Shown: in pieces, positions 1 through 8,047 of the stretch
Layout of the letters: the number at the start of each line of letters is the position of its first letter
How positions within the stretch are numbered: position 1 is the first letter of the stretch
NCBI GenBank assembly: GCA_004562765.1
Contig: SFRL01000025.1
Coordinates: 1 to 52,372 of the forward strand
Length of the DNA: 52,372 nt
Direction: 5' to 3'
Source of the DNA: a bacterium
GTDB taxonomy: Bacteria; Bacillota; Clostridia; Lachnospirales; Lachnospiraceae
The notes under the pieces: model-generated
What the model was told of the DNA's origin: nothing
The model's database searches: none
What the model saw: the letters and a program-made list of their open reading frames with translations, nothing else
Made by a program: the position numbers and the translations under genes

Positions 1-234
1 GGATCAAATAAAGTATTGCAAAAATGTTGTCGTATGTATTCAAATAAAAGAGATGAAATAATTATTAGGATTGATAATTGTATTGTATACTGCAAGCCCC
101 ATTTTGATGTTAATGGTAATCCTAATATTATGACAAACAGCAATTTTGAACTTTTTAGCGTTTTTTCAGAAAACGGAAAACGTTGCATCCAAAAATATAT
201 GGAAGTATGGAATAACGCAATTGATTTATTCTAA
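1..234 (+). CDS. C-terminal fragment of an unrecognised protein, open at left edge
   Basis: The reading frame is open from base 1, so this is most likely the 3' end of a gene that begins outside the window; a TTG at 16 is only an internal candidate start. About 77 codons are visible. The peptide is rich in Asn, Ile, Lys and Cys (CCRMYSNKRDE, CKPHFDVNGNPN) and I do not recognise a domain. Base composition is strongly AT-rich, like the next gene and unlike everything to the right of about 945. It converges on the P-loop gene with six bases between the stop codons. No function is proposed. Confidence 0.45.
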   Translation, partial: GSNKVLQKCCRMYSNKRDEIIIRIDNCIVYCKPHFDVNGNPNIMTNSNFELFSVFSENGKRCIQKYMEVWNNAIDLF

Positions 235-240
235 ATGGCA

Positions 241-867
241 TTATTGGTAAAGAAAATTAATAATAATGTTTGCTGTTTCTTCGATTGAGCACTTCCCTAC
301 ATTTACTGAGGTAAAACACTTAGGATTCTCTGATTGCAAGGCTAGTATACTATCTTGCAATTCTGAATTCATTTTAAACAAAAATGGAACGCTTTTTTTG
401 CCATATTTATTTTCATCTCGTTCCTTGAGATGAGAATATAAATCTTCTTCACAGTCAAAATATAAATTTACATATTTAATATTACTTCCAGACATAGTTT
501 TATATAGTATTTCTGGAATAATATGTACTCCACAAATAATTGTTGGAATACTTTTTCTATTCTGACGTTTTACAATTTCTTCTATTGAATATTTCATTGC
601 CTCACACTGCTCTTTTGCTCTTGAATAACTAAGTAAATCTGTGTGAGGCAATATGTTTATAAGCTCTGATTTATCTATTGGTGTGTTTTTTATTAGACAC
701 TCATTATAACCTCTTAAAATTTCGCGAAGAATATCTGTTTCTTGAACAATTCTAAATATTTCTAAATTCTTTAATAATGTGTAAGAGATTGTGGTCTTTC
801 CTGCACCTGGAACCCCTGAAATAAAAACAATCATATTGTCCGCTATTATTCTATTCATACTTGACAT
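241..867 (-). CDS. P-loop kinase resembling 2-phosphoglycerate kinase
   Basis: A P-loop NTPase of about 209 residues. The Walker A motif GVPGAGKTT is near residues 18-26, followed by a TDILREILR segment and later GVHIIPEIL; this order matches the 2-phosphoglycerate-kinase-like family (TDxIREV and EGVHLVP blocks). The family phosphorylates small metabolites, but the substrate here is unknown. I chose the ATG at 867 because GGTGAG lies just upstream; a second ATG at 858 is also possible, while the longer frame back to 987 runs through a hairpin and is unlikely to be translated. The gene is AT-rich and codon use differs from the genes to the right, which suggests horizontal transfer. A zeta-toxin-like kinase is a less likely alternative. 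Confidence 0.65.
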   Translation of the reverse strand: MSSMNRIIADNMIVFISGVPGAGKTTISYTLLKNLEIFRIVQETDILREILRGYNECLIKNTPIDKSELINILPHTDLLSYSRAKEQCEAMKYSIEEIVKRQNRKSIPTIICGVHIIPEILYKTMSGSNIKYVNLYFDCEEDLYSHLKERDENKYGKKSVPFLFKMNSELQDSILALQSENPKCFTSVNVGKCSIEETANIIINFLYQ

Positions 868-946
868 ACCTCTCACCTTGCATAGATAATATAAGATTAT
901 CCGTTGATACGTGTGAATAAAAGATATTATAGACAAGAGTCCTAAC

Positions 947-984
947 CGCGCCGCAGAAATTGTCTTTCTGCAGCGCGTTTTTTT
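947..984 (+). terminator. Rho-independent terminator-like hairpin reading rightward
   Basis: A 13-bp stem (CGCGCCGCAGAAA paired with TTTCTGCAGCGCG, one G-T pair) with a five-base loop is followed by seven T on the plus strand. It is a good intrinsic terminator for rightward transcription, yet no plus-strand gene ends directly before it: the neighbour on the left is on the minus strand. In the minus direction there is no T run. It also marks the point where base composition changes. Confidence 0.65.
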
Positions 985-1025
985 CACAAGAAGCAGACAT
1001 GACCGGAATTGTGCGGAGAATGCTC

Positions 1026-1952
1026 CTACAGATGAAAATCTTTCCTCGGATGCTTGGTGGTCAGAATGTCACGTTGCTTGGAGAGTGCGACATGTGTATA
1101 GATCTGAGTGATATTGATGGAACTGTGACCGAGCATTTCCTGAATGTAGCGGATGTCCACATCCGCTTCCAACAGGCTGGTGGCAAAGGTGTGGCGGAAC
1201 ATGTGAGGAGTGATGTGCTGGTCGATTGCAGCATGTGATGTATATTTGTTGATCATACGCCGGACGGACTGGTCGGAGAGTGGACGACCGCATTGATTGA
1301 CAAAAAAGCGGTTGCATTGTTGGATTTCTTCTTGAAACTCATTGGCATATCGTGTCAGGACGGCCAAGACAGCAGGTGTCCCAATCTGAAGACGGCGCTC
1401 CTTATCACCTTTTCCGTAGATTAATATACTTTGGTCTGTTAGATTTATATCTTCGGGACGGAGTGCGCAAAGCTCTGATATACGGATTCCGGTGCCAAAC
1501 AGCAGTTCACTTACGGCGATGTCGCGTAGAATATAGCGTTTCTGTTTGGGGCTGTCGGTGGCGTTATATGTGTGATAGATTTCAGTCAGAAAACGCTCCA
1601 CAGTGGCGAGTGGGATTGTTTTGGGTAGGATGACCGGCTCGCGGAAATGGAGTTGAAGCTTGTGAAATGGATTGATTTCAATAATGTCACGATATTCCAG
1701 ATAATGAAAAAATGCTTTGACGGATGCGATTTTCCGTTTTACGGTTTTCGGCTGAAAGGCCTGATGGAGCGACACGACATATGTTTCGAGCATGGTGGAA
1801 GTGATCAGCGCAGGATCGCAGTCACTGATCTGACTGCAGAATTGCCGGAGATCGATCTTGTATGCTTTGATTGTCTTTTCGTCTAACCGTTTCTGTTCGC
1901 GGCAAAAAGTAAGATATTGGCCGATTGTTGTTTCTAAATCTTTTTGAATCAT
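1026..1952 (-). CDS. Tyrosine site-specific recombinase, XerC/D-like
   Basis: A 308-residue integrase/recombinase of the Xer type. The N-terminal SAM-like core-binding domain covers about residues 1-90. The catalytic residues are all visible: R157 in GTGIRISEL, K181 in GKGDKER, H250 and R253 in HMFRHTFAT, H276 in LGHSSI and nucleophile Y285 in IYTHV, so it should be active. The start at 1952 is set by AAAGGAG seven bases upstream; the longer frame to 2006 lacks a ribosome binding site. It is divergent from the XRE gene and lies beside an exopolysaccharide gene, which suggests control by DNA inversion or excision rather than chromosome dimer resolution, but I see no convincing recombination sites in the neighbouring spacer. 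Confidence 0.85.
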   Translation of the reverse strand: MIQKDLETTIGQYLTFCREQKRLDEKTIKAYKIDLRQFCSQISDCDPALITSTMLETYVVSLHQAFQPKTVKRKIASVKAFFHYLEYRDIIEINPFHKLQLHFREPVILPKTIPLATVERFLTEIYHTYNATDSPKQKRYILRDIAVSELLFGTGIRISELCALRPEDINLTDQSILIYGKGDKERRLQIGTPAVLAVLTRYANEFQEEIQQCNRFFVNQCGRPLSDQSVRRMINKYTSHAAIDQHITPHMFRHTFATSLLEADVDIRYIQEMLGHSSINITQIYTHVALSKQRDILTTKHPRKDFHL

Positions 1953-1996
1953 GGGTGTTCTCCTTTGTTTTCTTCTGACTGTATCATGAGGTGAAA

Positions 1997-2025
1997 AATA
2001 ATGCACGCAAAATCAAATTTGACAA
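1997..2025 (-). promoter_or_regulatory. Candidate promoter for the recombinase gene
   Basis: Reading leftward, TTGTCA (2025-2020) and ATTATT (2002-1997) are separated by 17 bases. The -35 hexamer shares five positions with the -35 hexamer of the rightward XRE promoter, so the two polymerases would compete for one site. Confidence 0.5.
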
Positions 2026-2047
2026 CTCTATAGACTTTTCCTATAAT
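2019..2047 (+). promoter_or_regulatory. Consensus sigma-A promoter for the XRE gene
   Basis: TTGACA (2019-2024), a 17-base spacer and TATAAT (2042-2047) make a perfect consensus promoter directed at the XRE gene and probably the polysaccharide operon behind it. A promoter this strong normally needs negative control. Confidence 0.85.
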
Positions 2048-2060
2048 GTAAACAAATACG

Positions 2061-2095
2061 ATAATGCTCCGCGCATGAAGGTGAGGAGTCATTAT
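2061..2095 (+). promoter_or_regulatory. Inverted repeat in the XRE leader
   Basis: ATAATGCTCC pairs with GGAGTCATTAT (one bulged base) around a 14-base loop, just downstream of the perfect promoter. It may be an operator for the XRE protein or an RNA hairpin in the 5' leader. Confidence 0.45.
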
Positions 2096-2125
2096 ATAAA
2101 CGAATGAAAACGAGAGGAAGATCAC

Positions 2126-2440
2126 ATGCTGCAGAGACGGGTTGGAATGCGTATTAGAGAGGTACGTGAGCAGGCGGGAATGACGCAGGCGGAGCTGGCG
2201 AAGCGTGTACATGTCAGCCGTTCCAGCGTGGAATCCTGGGAGAGCGGTCAGTCTTATCCGTCTATTGACAGTTGTGTTGAACTCTCGCAAACCTTTCATC
2301 TGTCTTCGGACTATTTTTTTGCGCCCAGAGCGAGCAAAAATGTGATTTTGGATGATCTCAGCGAGCGTGAGAGGCAGATGCTGTTTGATATGCTTGCATT
2401 TTTTGATGATGAAAAGAAAGCCGGAAAGCGATTGCGGTGA
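2126..2440 (+). CDS. XRE-family helix-turn-helix regulator
   Basis: A 104-residue protein with a Cro/CI-type HTH in the first 65 residues (MRIREVREQAGMTQAELAKR, then VSRSSVESWESGQSYPS) and a short acidic-basic C-terminal tail (LSERERQMLFDMLAFF). It follows a consensus promoter and precedes the dehydratase gene by 53 bases in the same direction, so it may control its own promoter and the polysaccharide genes. The short tail after the HTH may mediate dimerisation. The true start could also be the ATG at residue 8. Confidence 0.8.
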   Translation: MLQRRVGMRIREVREQAGMTQAELAKRVHVSRSSVESWESGQSYPSIDSCVELSQTFHLSSDYFFAPRASKNVILDDLSERERQMLFDMLAFFDDEKKAGKRLR

Positions 2441-2493
2441 TGCCGTGCGCACAAGTCGCCGGCATAAATATGTAATATACCTGGAGATAAGAA

Positions 2494-4350
2494 ATGAGCA
2501 CTAGAATATTGATAAGACGTATGTATTTAGTCTGTTATGATATCGCGGCTGTGGCGCTGTCCAGTTATCTGGCGCTGCTGCTGCGCTTTGATATGCATCC
2601 GAATCTGATCCCGCCGCAGTATCTTACCGTTCTGTGGGCAACACTCTGGATGAGTATGTTGGGAACGGTTGCGATCTTTGCAGCATTCCGACTGTACAGC
2701 AGTCTTTGGACTTACGCGGGAACGACGGAAATGATGTATGTGGTTTCCGCCTGTGTGGTGGATGCGTTGTTAAACATGGTAGTGATCCTGTTGAACCACA
2801 GGGAACAGGCGTATCCTCTGCCGCGAAGCTTTTATATGCTCTATGGTGTGTTCCTTCTGGCCTTCACGATCGGCGGACGGTATTCTTATCGCGGACTGCG
2901 TGCGATCCGTGCCCGCCTCAGTGGAGACCGCAGCGTCCGAAAGAATGTCATGCTGATCGGAGCAGGTGCTGCGGGTAGTTCGTTGATCAAGGAGATCATT
3001 AACAGCCGGATGGTGAACAAAAATCTGGTGGGCGTGATCGATGATGATCCGGGAAAACAGGGGACATTTATCCATGGCATCCGGGTGATCGGAACCCGTG
3101 ATGATATTATCCAACGGGCAGAGGAATTGGAGGTAGACGAGATCATGATCGCGCTGCCTTCCGCGTCTGCAAAGGAGATCAAGGAGATCGTCGAAATCTG
3201 TAAAGAGACCGGCTGTGAGCTGAAACGTCTGCCGGGCATTTATCAGTTGGTAAACGGTGAGGTCAGTGTCAGCAAGCTGAAGGATGTGGATGTCAATGAC
3301 CTGCTTGGACGGGAGCCGGTCTGCGTGGATCTGGAATCGATCATGGGTTATGTTTCGGGCAAGGTGATCCTCGTCACCGGAGGCGGTGGTTCGATCGGAA
3401 GTGAGCTGTGCCGCCAGATCGCGTCGCATCAGCCGAAACAGTTGATCATCATTGATATCTATGAAAATAATGCATACAGTATTCAGCAGGAGCTGATCCA
3501 TGATTATCCGGAGCTTGATCTTGTGGTGCTGATCGCATCCGTGCGCAATACAAAGCGTATGGATGATATTTTTGCAATGTACCGTCCGGACATCGTCTAT
3601 CATGCAGCTGCGCACAAGCATGTGCCCCTCATGGAGGACAGTCCGAACGAAGCGGTGAAAAACAATGTACTTGGCACATGGAAGGTTGTGCAGGCTGCGG
3701 ATAAGTATCATGTGAAGCGGTTTGTTATGATCTCCACGGACAAGGCGGTCAACCCGACGAACATTATGGGTGCGACCAAGCGTGTGTGTGAGATGATCAT
3801 TCAGACCTACAACAATCGTTCCGAGACGGAGTTTGTGGCGGTGCGGTTCGGAAATGTGCTTGGCAGTAACGGCAGCGTGATCCCTCTTTTCAAAAAGCAG
3901 ATCGAGCAGGGCGGACCGGTGACGGTGACACATCCGGATATCATTCGTTATTTTATGACGATTCCGGAGGCGGTTTCGCTGGTACTTCAGGCGGGTGCTT
4001 ATGCAAAGGGCGGAGAGATTTTTGTCCTTGACATGGGTGAGCCGGTGAAGATCCTGGATCTTGCAAAAAACTTGATCCTGTTGTCCGGTCACAAGCCGGG
4101 TGAGGATATTCAGATTGAGTTTACCGGACTCAGACCGGGTGAAAAGCTCTATGAGGAGATGCTCATGGAGGAGGAAGGGTTGCAGAATACAGAAAATCAG
4201 CTGATCCACATCGGAAAGCCGATCGAATTGGATGAGGAGAGATTTCTTGCACAGCTTCAGCAGTTGAAGGACTATGTTGTGGAGGAACCGGATGATATCC
4301 GTTCTTACATACAGGACATTGTGCCGACATATTCCATTCAGAACCGATGA
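2494..4350 (+). CDS. Membrane nucleotide-sugar 4,6-dehydratase, EpsC/CapD/PglF type
   Basis: A 618-residue polysaccharide biosynthesis protein. The first 130 residues contain about four membrane segments. A first Rossmann-like domain begins near residue 150 (VMLIGAGAAGSSLI), and the short-chain dehydratase domain begins near 290 with VILVTGGGGSIGSEL, followed by HAAAHKHVPLMEDSP, STDKAVNPTN and MGATKR, the motifs of the FlaA1/CapD/PglF group in which Met replaces the catalytic Tyr. The family makes UDP-4-keto-6-deoxy sugars from UDP-GlcNAc for exopolysaccharide, capsule or glycoprotein. No glycosyltransferases follow, so here it is a stand-alone gene beside regulators. Confidence 0.9.
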   Translation: MSTRILIRRMYLVCYDIAAVALSSYLALLLRFDMHPNLIPPQYLTVLWATLWMSMLGTVAIFAAFRLYSSLWTYAGTTEMMYVVSACVVDALLNMVVILLNHREQAYPLPRSFYMLYGVFLLAFTIGGRYSYRGLRAIRARLSGDRSVRKNVMLIGAGAAGSSLIKEIINSRMVNKNLVGVIDDDPGKQGTFIHGIRVIGTRDDIIQRAEELEVDEIMIALPSASAKEIKEIVEICKETGCELKRLPGIYQLVNGEVSVSKLKDVDVNDLLGREPVCVDLESIMGYVSGKVILVTGGGGSIGSELCRQIASHQPKQLIIIDIYENNAYSIQQELIHDYPELDLVVLIASVRNTKRMDDIFAMYRPDIVYHAAAHKHVPLMEDSPNEAVKNNVLGTWKVVQAADKYHVKRFVMISTDKAVNPTNIMGATKRVCEMIIQTYNNRSETEFVAVRFGNVLGSNGSVIPLFKKQIEQGGPVTVTHPDIIRYFMTIPEAVSLVLQAGAYAKGGEIFVLDMGEPVKILDLAKNLILLSGHKPGEDIQIEFTGLRPGEKLYEEMLMEEEGLQNTENQLIHIGKPIELDEERFLAQLQQLKDYVVEEPDDIRSYIQDIVPTYSIQNR

Positions 4351-4414
4351 GGACAATCGGAACTGTGAAGGTACTGAACAGTTGTTGGAAAAGTTACAAA
4401 AGAGGGACACGGCT

Positions 4415-5206
4415 ATGGCAGAATTGACAAAAATCATGCTGGTTGAGGATGATCCGATCGTGTGTGAAAGTTACCGTGCTGCGGTGCGACACCTGCCTGA
4501 TCTTGCGATCGCGTATGAGACCGGGAGCGAGCAGCAGGCGCTGGATTATTTGGAAACACATGTGATTGATGTGATCATTTTGGATATTGAGCTGGAAGAG
4601 GGAGATGGCCTTTCCTTTTTGGATCAATTTGCCAGGCTGAAAATAGACCGACCGTTTGTTGCAGTGGTCACGAACAACGCTTCTGTCATTACGCTTAATT
4701 ACATGAGAGAACACGGGGCGGACTACATTTATCAGAAAAACAATGCTTCCTATTCTCCGGAAAAAGTGCTTAGCATCATACGGAAAGTCTGCCCATACCG
4801 GGAAGTGGTGAAAGTGCGGGAGAAATCGCTGACGGACGGCCTTTTCGGCCGGGAGCGGGATGAGGATATCAAACGCCGCTATGTTGAGGACGAACTGCAA
4901 AAGATGGGATTTAAGGAAAAACAGGTGGGCTTTACCTATATTGTGGATGCACTCCTGATATTGATGGATTACAGCGGGACACCGCCCCATGTGACGAGTG
5001 AGATCTATCCGGTGATCGCAAAGGAGCGCAATACGTCCAAAGAGGGCGTGGAGCGCTCCATTCGTAATGCGATAGAAGTGACCTTCCGGGATATCAACAT
5101 GGCACAACTGAACTATTATTATCCGTATGCATATGATAAAAAGAAAGGCAGACCGTCAAACAGTGATTTTTTGATCAACTTTGCAAGGCTTATACGGTTG
5201 TGTTGA
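4415..5206 (+). CDS. Response regulator with Spo0A-like DNA-binding domain
   Basis: A 263-residue two-domain protein. The receiver domain (about 1-125) has the acidic pair D12/D13, phospho-acceptor D57 in IILDIEL, a Thr in VVTNN and Lys in YQKNN. The C-terminal domain carries features of the Spo0A effector domain: SEIYPVIAKERNTSKEGVER, SIRNAIEVTF and PSNSDFLINFA. It is therefore a Spo0A paralogue rather than an OmpR, NarL or AraC type regulator. I chose 4415 because AGAGGGA lies seven bases upstream; the frame continues upstream without a better site. It follows the dehydratase gene by 64 bases and its 3' end overlaps the convergent DUF4317 gene by 17 bases. No cognate kinase is encoded nearby. 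Confidence 0.8.
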   Translation: MAELTKIMLVEDDPIVCESYRAAVRHLPDLAIAYETGSEQQALDYLETHVIDVIILDIELEEGDGLSFLDQFARLKIDRPFVAVVTNNASVITLNYMREHGADYIYQKNNASYSPEKVLSIIRKVCPYREVVKVREKSLTDGLFGRERDEDIKRRYVEDELQKMGFKEKQVGFTYIVDALLILMDYSGTPPHVTSEIYPVIAKERNTSKEGVERSIRNAIEVTFRDINMAQLNYYYPYAYDKKKGRPSNSDFLINFARLIRLC

Positions 5207-6446
5207 CACCGTTGACGGCGGCATGTTCATTTTCTTCCATAGGAATGACGAGGCATTTGTGTCCGTCGATGATCTGGGATTTGATCTGAGGCACTTTTTC
5301 CGGCTTCACGCGCAGAATGACATCGTAGGTCTTGATGCCGTCATCTGTATCATCGTCCGGATCGTCGGCAGAGGATGCCTGATGCAGCGCAATCTGCTGT
5401 TTGAGTTCTTCGACCTGGGCGCGGAGTTCTTCTTCCTCACGGATGCGGGCGTTCGCTTCTAAGGACTTCGGATCGATCAGGTGCGCGACTTCCGGCAGCT
5501 GGTTGCTGAAATTTTCCGTATATGCTTCTTTGATGGAAGACGCAGCATCGTCGGAGATGCCCGTGTCTGCCATGAGTCTTGCCAATTCTTCACCTTCCAG
5601 GATCACACCGGTCTCTTCGTCGACAAAGACTTCCTGTTCTTCAATGTAATCACTCATTTTCTGCTGCAGATCTAAGAGCACTTCATTGCTGTTTTCATCA
5701 TCGTCTCCCAGCGCATGCTTGACTATATGTGAGAAAAGATTTTTCTGCTCGGTGGCAGTGCGTTTGCTGCCGCAGCCGAGACCGTTTTCCATGAACTCAG
5801 AGTGAGGCTCTTTGGTATCTCTGGTGTAAAAGAGCAGTGAATGGATATCGGTGGAGCGGTCATTGAAGGCAGGAAATACAAAACCGGTATCCGGAACACC
5901 GACCACCCAGTCGCGAATGCGCGGGCCGATACGGTTTTCGTCTGCGCGGTAACCGAGCCCCGGCTTGGATAGTGAAACCGGGCAGATGGCGCACAGCAGA
6001 TATTCATAGACCTCCTCGGATTCGTCCAGCTTGTTGTTGTCGGTGGTTTTTGTCATGACATCGTAGGCATCGTGAAAAACGAGAATGAGATAATTGCCTG
6101 CGTAATCATAGCTGTCGATGACCAGATCATAAAATCGGTCCATTAAGTCATCATTTTTGAGCCTGCTTTCCCGCAGACCCATCAGAAACTGCTGTCTGCC
6201 GCCGCTGCTTTCCTCTTCCAAGGGAATGTCCAGGGTCAGAAGATTGTTTCCGACAGTTCCGGAAAGCACTTTTTTGGCAATTTCCAGATACTTGTAAAAT
6301 TCTTCGTCCTCCAGATTTAAAAAGGTCTGTCCGAACTTTACAACTTTATTTTTCTCAGCGTCTACATAGCAGCCGCACATGCGGGTGAAGGTGCAGCTTT
6401 CTTTTTTAAAACGTCGTTTGATTTCCATGATATCTTTTTTATTCAT
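5190..6446 (-). CDS. DUF4317 domain-containing protein
   Basis: A 418-residue protein matching the DUF4317 family common in Clostridia: start MNKKDIMEIKRRFKKESCTF, central YLLCAICPVSLSKPGLGY and VGVPDTGFVFPAFNDRSTD, then KRTATEQKNLFSHIV. The function of the family is unknown. The last 70 residues contain a predicted coiled coil (REEEELRAQVEELKQQIAL) and an acidic SSADDPDDDTDDG stretch. No signal peptide is seen, so it is probably cytoplasmic. AAGGAG lies eleven bases before the ATG. It is transcribed against the Spo0A-like gene, with overlapping stop codons, and away from the MBOAT gene. Confidence 0.85.
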   Translation of the reverse strand: MNKKDIMEIKRRFKKESCTFTRMCGCYVDAEKNKVVKFGQTFLNLEDEEFYKYLEIAKKVLSGTVGNNLLTLDIPLEEESSGGRQQFLMGLRESRLKNDDLMDRFYDLVIDSYDYAGNYLILVFHDAYDVMTKTTDNNKLDESEEVYEYLLCAICPVSLSKPGLGYRADENRIGPRIRDWVVGVPDTGFVFPAFNDRSTDIHSLLFYTRDTKEPHSEFMENGLGCGSKRTATEQKNLFSHIVKHALGDDDENSNEVLLDLQQKMSDYIEEQEVFVDEETGVILEGEELARLMADTGISDDAASSIKEAYTENFSNQLPEVAHLIDPKSLEANARIREEEELRAQVEELKQQIALHQASSADDPDDDTDDGIKTYDVILRVKPEKVPQIKSQIIDGHKCLVIPMEENEHAAVNGVNTTV

Positions 6447-6550
6447 AAAAATTCCTCTCCTTGCTATAAACTCCTAAATATTTTAACGCGTATCTCCAAA
6501 TACTGCAAACGAAAAAAATTTTTTCGTGTCTATAAATAGGAAAGAGCCTA

Positions 6551-6579
6551 TTGACTTTGTGTTTACAGGGGCGTAAACT
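6551..6579 (+). promoter_or_regulatory. Promoter with overlapping inverted repeat for the MBOAT operon
   Basis: TTGACT (6551-6556), 17 bases, TAAACT (6574-6579). The perfect inverted repeat GTTTAC/GTAAAC (6561-6578) sits between and over the -10, in a position where a bound protein would block transcription. Confidence 0.6.
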
Positions 6580-6629
6580 AAGCAATTGGTGTATCTTTGG
6601 TTTACATAAAAGATAAGGGGGCTTGTGAG

Positions 6630-8012
6630 ATGCAGTTTTCGAGTCTGGAGTTTATTTTTCGGTTTTTGCCGCTGTTTTTTCTCTGTTATTTTGTGATGCC
6701 GGAGCGCGGACGAAATGTTGTGCTGCTGCTTGGCAGTCTTGTTTTTTATGCGGTGGGAGAACCGGTTTATATCTTTTTAATGATCGCATCGATTTTGTTC
6801 AATTACGGCGCGGCTAAGGGAATCGCGCGATGCCGGGCAAAACGATTCTGGCTTATCGCGGCGATTGTGGTCGACCTGGGCGCACTGTTTTTGTTCAAAT
6901 ATTTTGACTTTTTTGCTCAGAATGTGAATCTGCTGCTGCACAGGGACGCGCTTCCGATGCTGCAGCTGACATTGCCGCTGGGCATCAGTTTTTATACGTT
7001 TCAGATGATCTCCTATGTGGCGGATCTTTATATGGGAAACATCCAGTCCACGGGGACACTTCTGGAGTTTGGAACTTATGTGAGCATGTTTCCGCAGCTG
7101 ATCGCGGGACCGATCGTGCAGTTTAAAGAGGTATCGCAGCAGCTTCGGAAGCGTACGCTGCGGATCCGCGCATTTGAGCAGGGTCTGGAGCTGTTTTGTC
7201 TGGGTCTGGGCTCCAAGGTGCTGCTTGCCAACAAGATCTCTATTTTTTGGAATCAGGTGCAGGGCATCGGCTTTGCATCCATCTCCACCCCGATCGCGTG
7301 GATGGGAGCAGTGGCGTTCTCTTTCCAGATATATTTTGATTTCTGGGGTTATTCGCTCATGGCGATGGGACTCGGATGCATGATGGGATTTCAGATCCCG
7401 CGAAACTTTTCCGTGCCGTACATGGCTCACAGTGCGACTGAATTCTGGCGTCGGTGGCATATTACACTGGGGCGTTTTTTCAGGGAATACGTATATATTC
7501 CACTCGGCGGAAACCGCAAGGGAAAACTGCGGACTGTTTTTAATCTGTTTGTCGTGTGGGCGTTGACCGGACTCTGGCATGGCGCCAGCTGGAATTTTGT
7601 CTTGTGGGGCATCGGATTTTTTGTTTTACTGGTATTAGAAAAGAATGTGTACGGAGCGTTTCTGGAAAAGCATCCCGCGATTGGACACTTGTATCTGTGG
7701 ATCCTTGTTCCGGTGAGCTGGATGGTATTTGAGATCACGGATTTTTCCCAACTGCTCATTTATTTAAAGCAGATGGTCGGTATCCATACACAGCAGGTAC
7801 TTGTTACCGGTGAACAGCTTTTGCGCTATGTAAAAGAGTATGGCTGGCTGTTCGGGGTGTGCGCACTTTGCGCGACCTGGCTTCCGGTGGGTCTTTATCG
7901 AAAGCTGCAGGGGAGCCGCTGGCTTGTACTCATCTGCCTGGTGATCTTCTGGCTGAGCGTGTACGAGATCAAACAGGGCGCGAACAATCCGTTTCTATAT
8001 TTTAGATTTTAG
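6630..8012 (+). CDS. MBOAT-family O-acyltransferase (AlgI/DltB/PatA-like)
   Basis: A polytopic membrane protein of 460 residues. Motifs typical of the AlgI branch are present: QLIAGPIVQF, FQIYFDFWGYS, EFWRRWHITLGRFFREYVYIPLGGN, and the catalytic His in LTGLWHGASW near residue 317. Such proteins pass acetyl groups from the cytoplasm across the membrane to an exported glycan. ATG 6630 is preferred to an upstream TTG because AAGGGGG is eight bases before it. The following gene encodes an SGNH protein, the usual partner (AlgI/AlgJ-X, PatA/PatB, DltB/DltD), so the two probably acetylate a surface polysaccharide or peptidoglycan. Confidence 0.9.
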   Translation: MQFSSLEFIFRFLPLFFLCYFVMPERGRNVVLLLGSLVFYAVGEPVYIFLMIASILFNYGAAKGIARCRAKRFWLIAAIVVDLGALFLFKYFDFFAQNVNLLLHRDALPMLQLTLPLGISFYTFQMISYVADLYMGNIQSTGTLLEFGTYVSMFPQLIAGPIVQFKEVSQQLRKRTLRIRAFEQGLELFCLGLGSKVLLANKISIFWNQVQGIGFASISTPIAWMGAVAFSFQIYFDFWGYSLMAMGLGCMMGFQIPRNFSVPYMAHSATEFWRRWHITLGRFFREYVYIPLGGNRKGKLRTVFNLFVVWALTGLWHGASWNFVLWGIGFFVLLVLEKNVYGAFLEKHPAIGHLYLWILVPVSWMVFEITDFSQLLIYLKQMVGIHTQQVLVTGEQLLRYVKEYGWLFGVCALCATWLPVGLYRKLQGSRWLVLICLVIFWLSVYEIKQGANNPFLYFRF

Positions 8013-8038
8013 TTTAGATTTTAGATTTTAGTTTAGAG
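8001..8038 (+). repeat. Short tandem repeat at the MBOAT-SGNH junction
   Basis: Two exact copies of the 12-mer TTTAGATTTTAG and a partial third copy run across the MBOAT stop codon and up to the ribosome binding region of the SGNH gene. Slippage here would change the spacing between stop and next start, and could alter the last MBOAT residues. Confidence 0.8.
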
Positions 8039-8047
8039 GTACAAAAG

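Noticed and set aside
1981..2125. Invertible promoter between recombinase and XRE gene
   Set aside because: I searched both sides for matching inverted repeats of 8 bp or more enclosing the promoter and found none convincing within the spacer; only the small leader hairpin at 2061 is present.
2770..4437. 555-residue minus-strand frame
   Set aside because: It is antisense to the clear dehydratase gene; its residue content (His, Arg, Asp, Leu rich) is that of a reversed high-GC3 gene and it has no domain.
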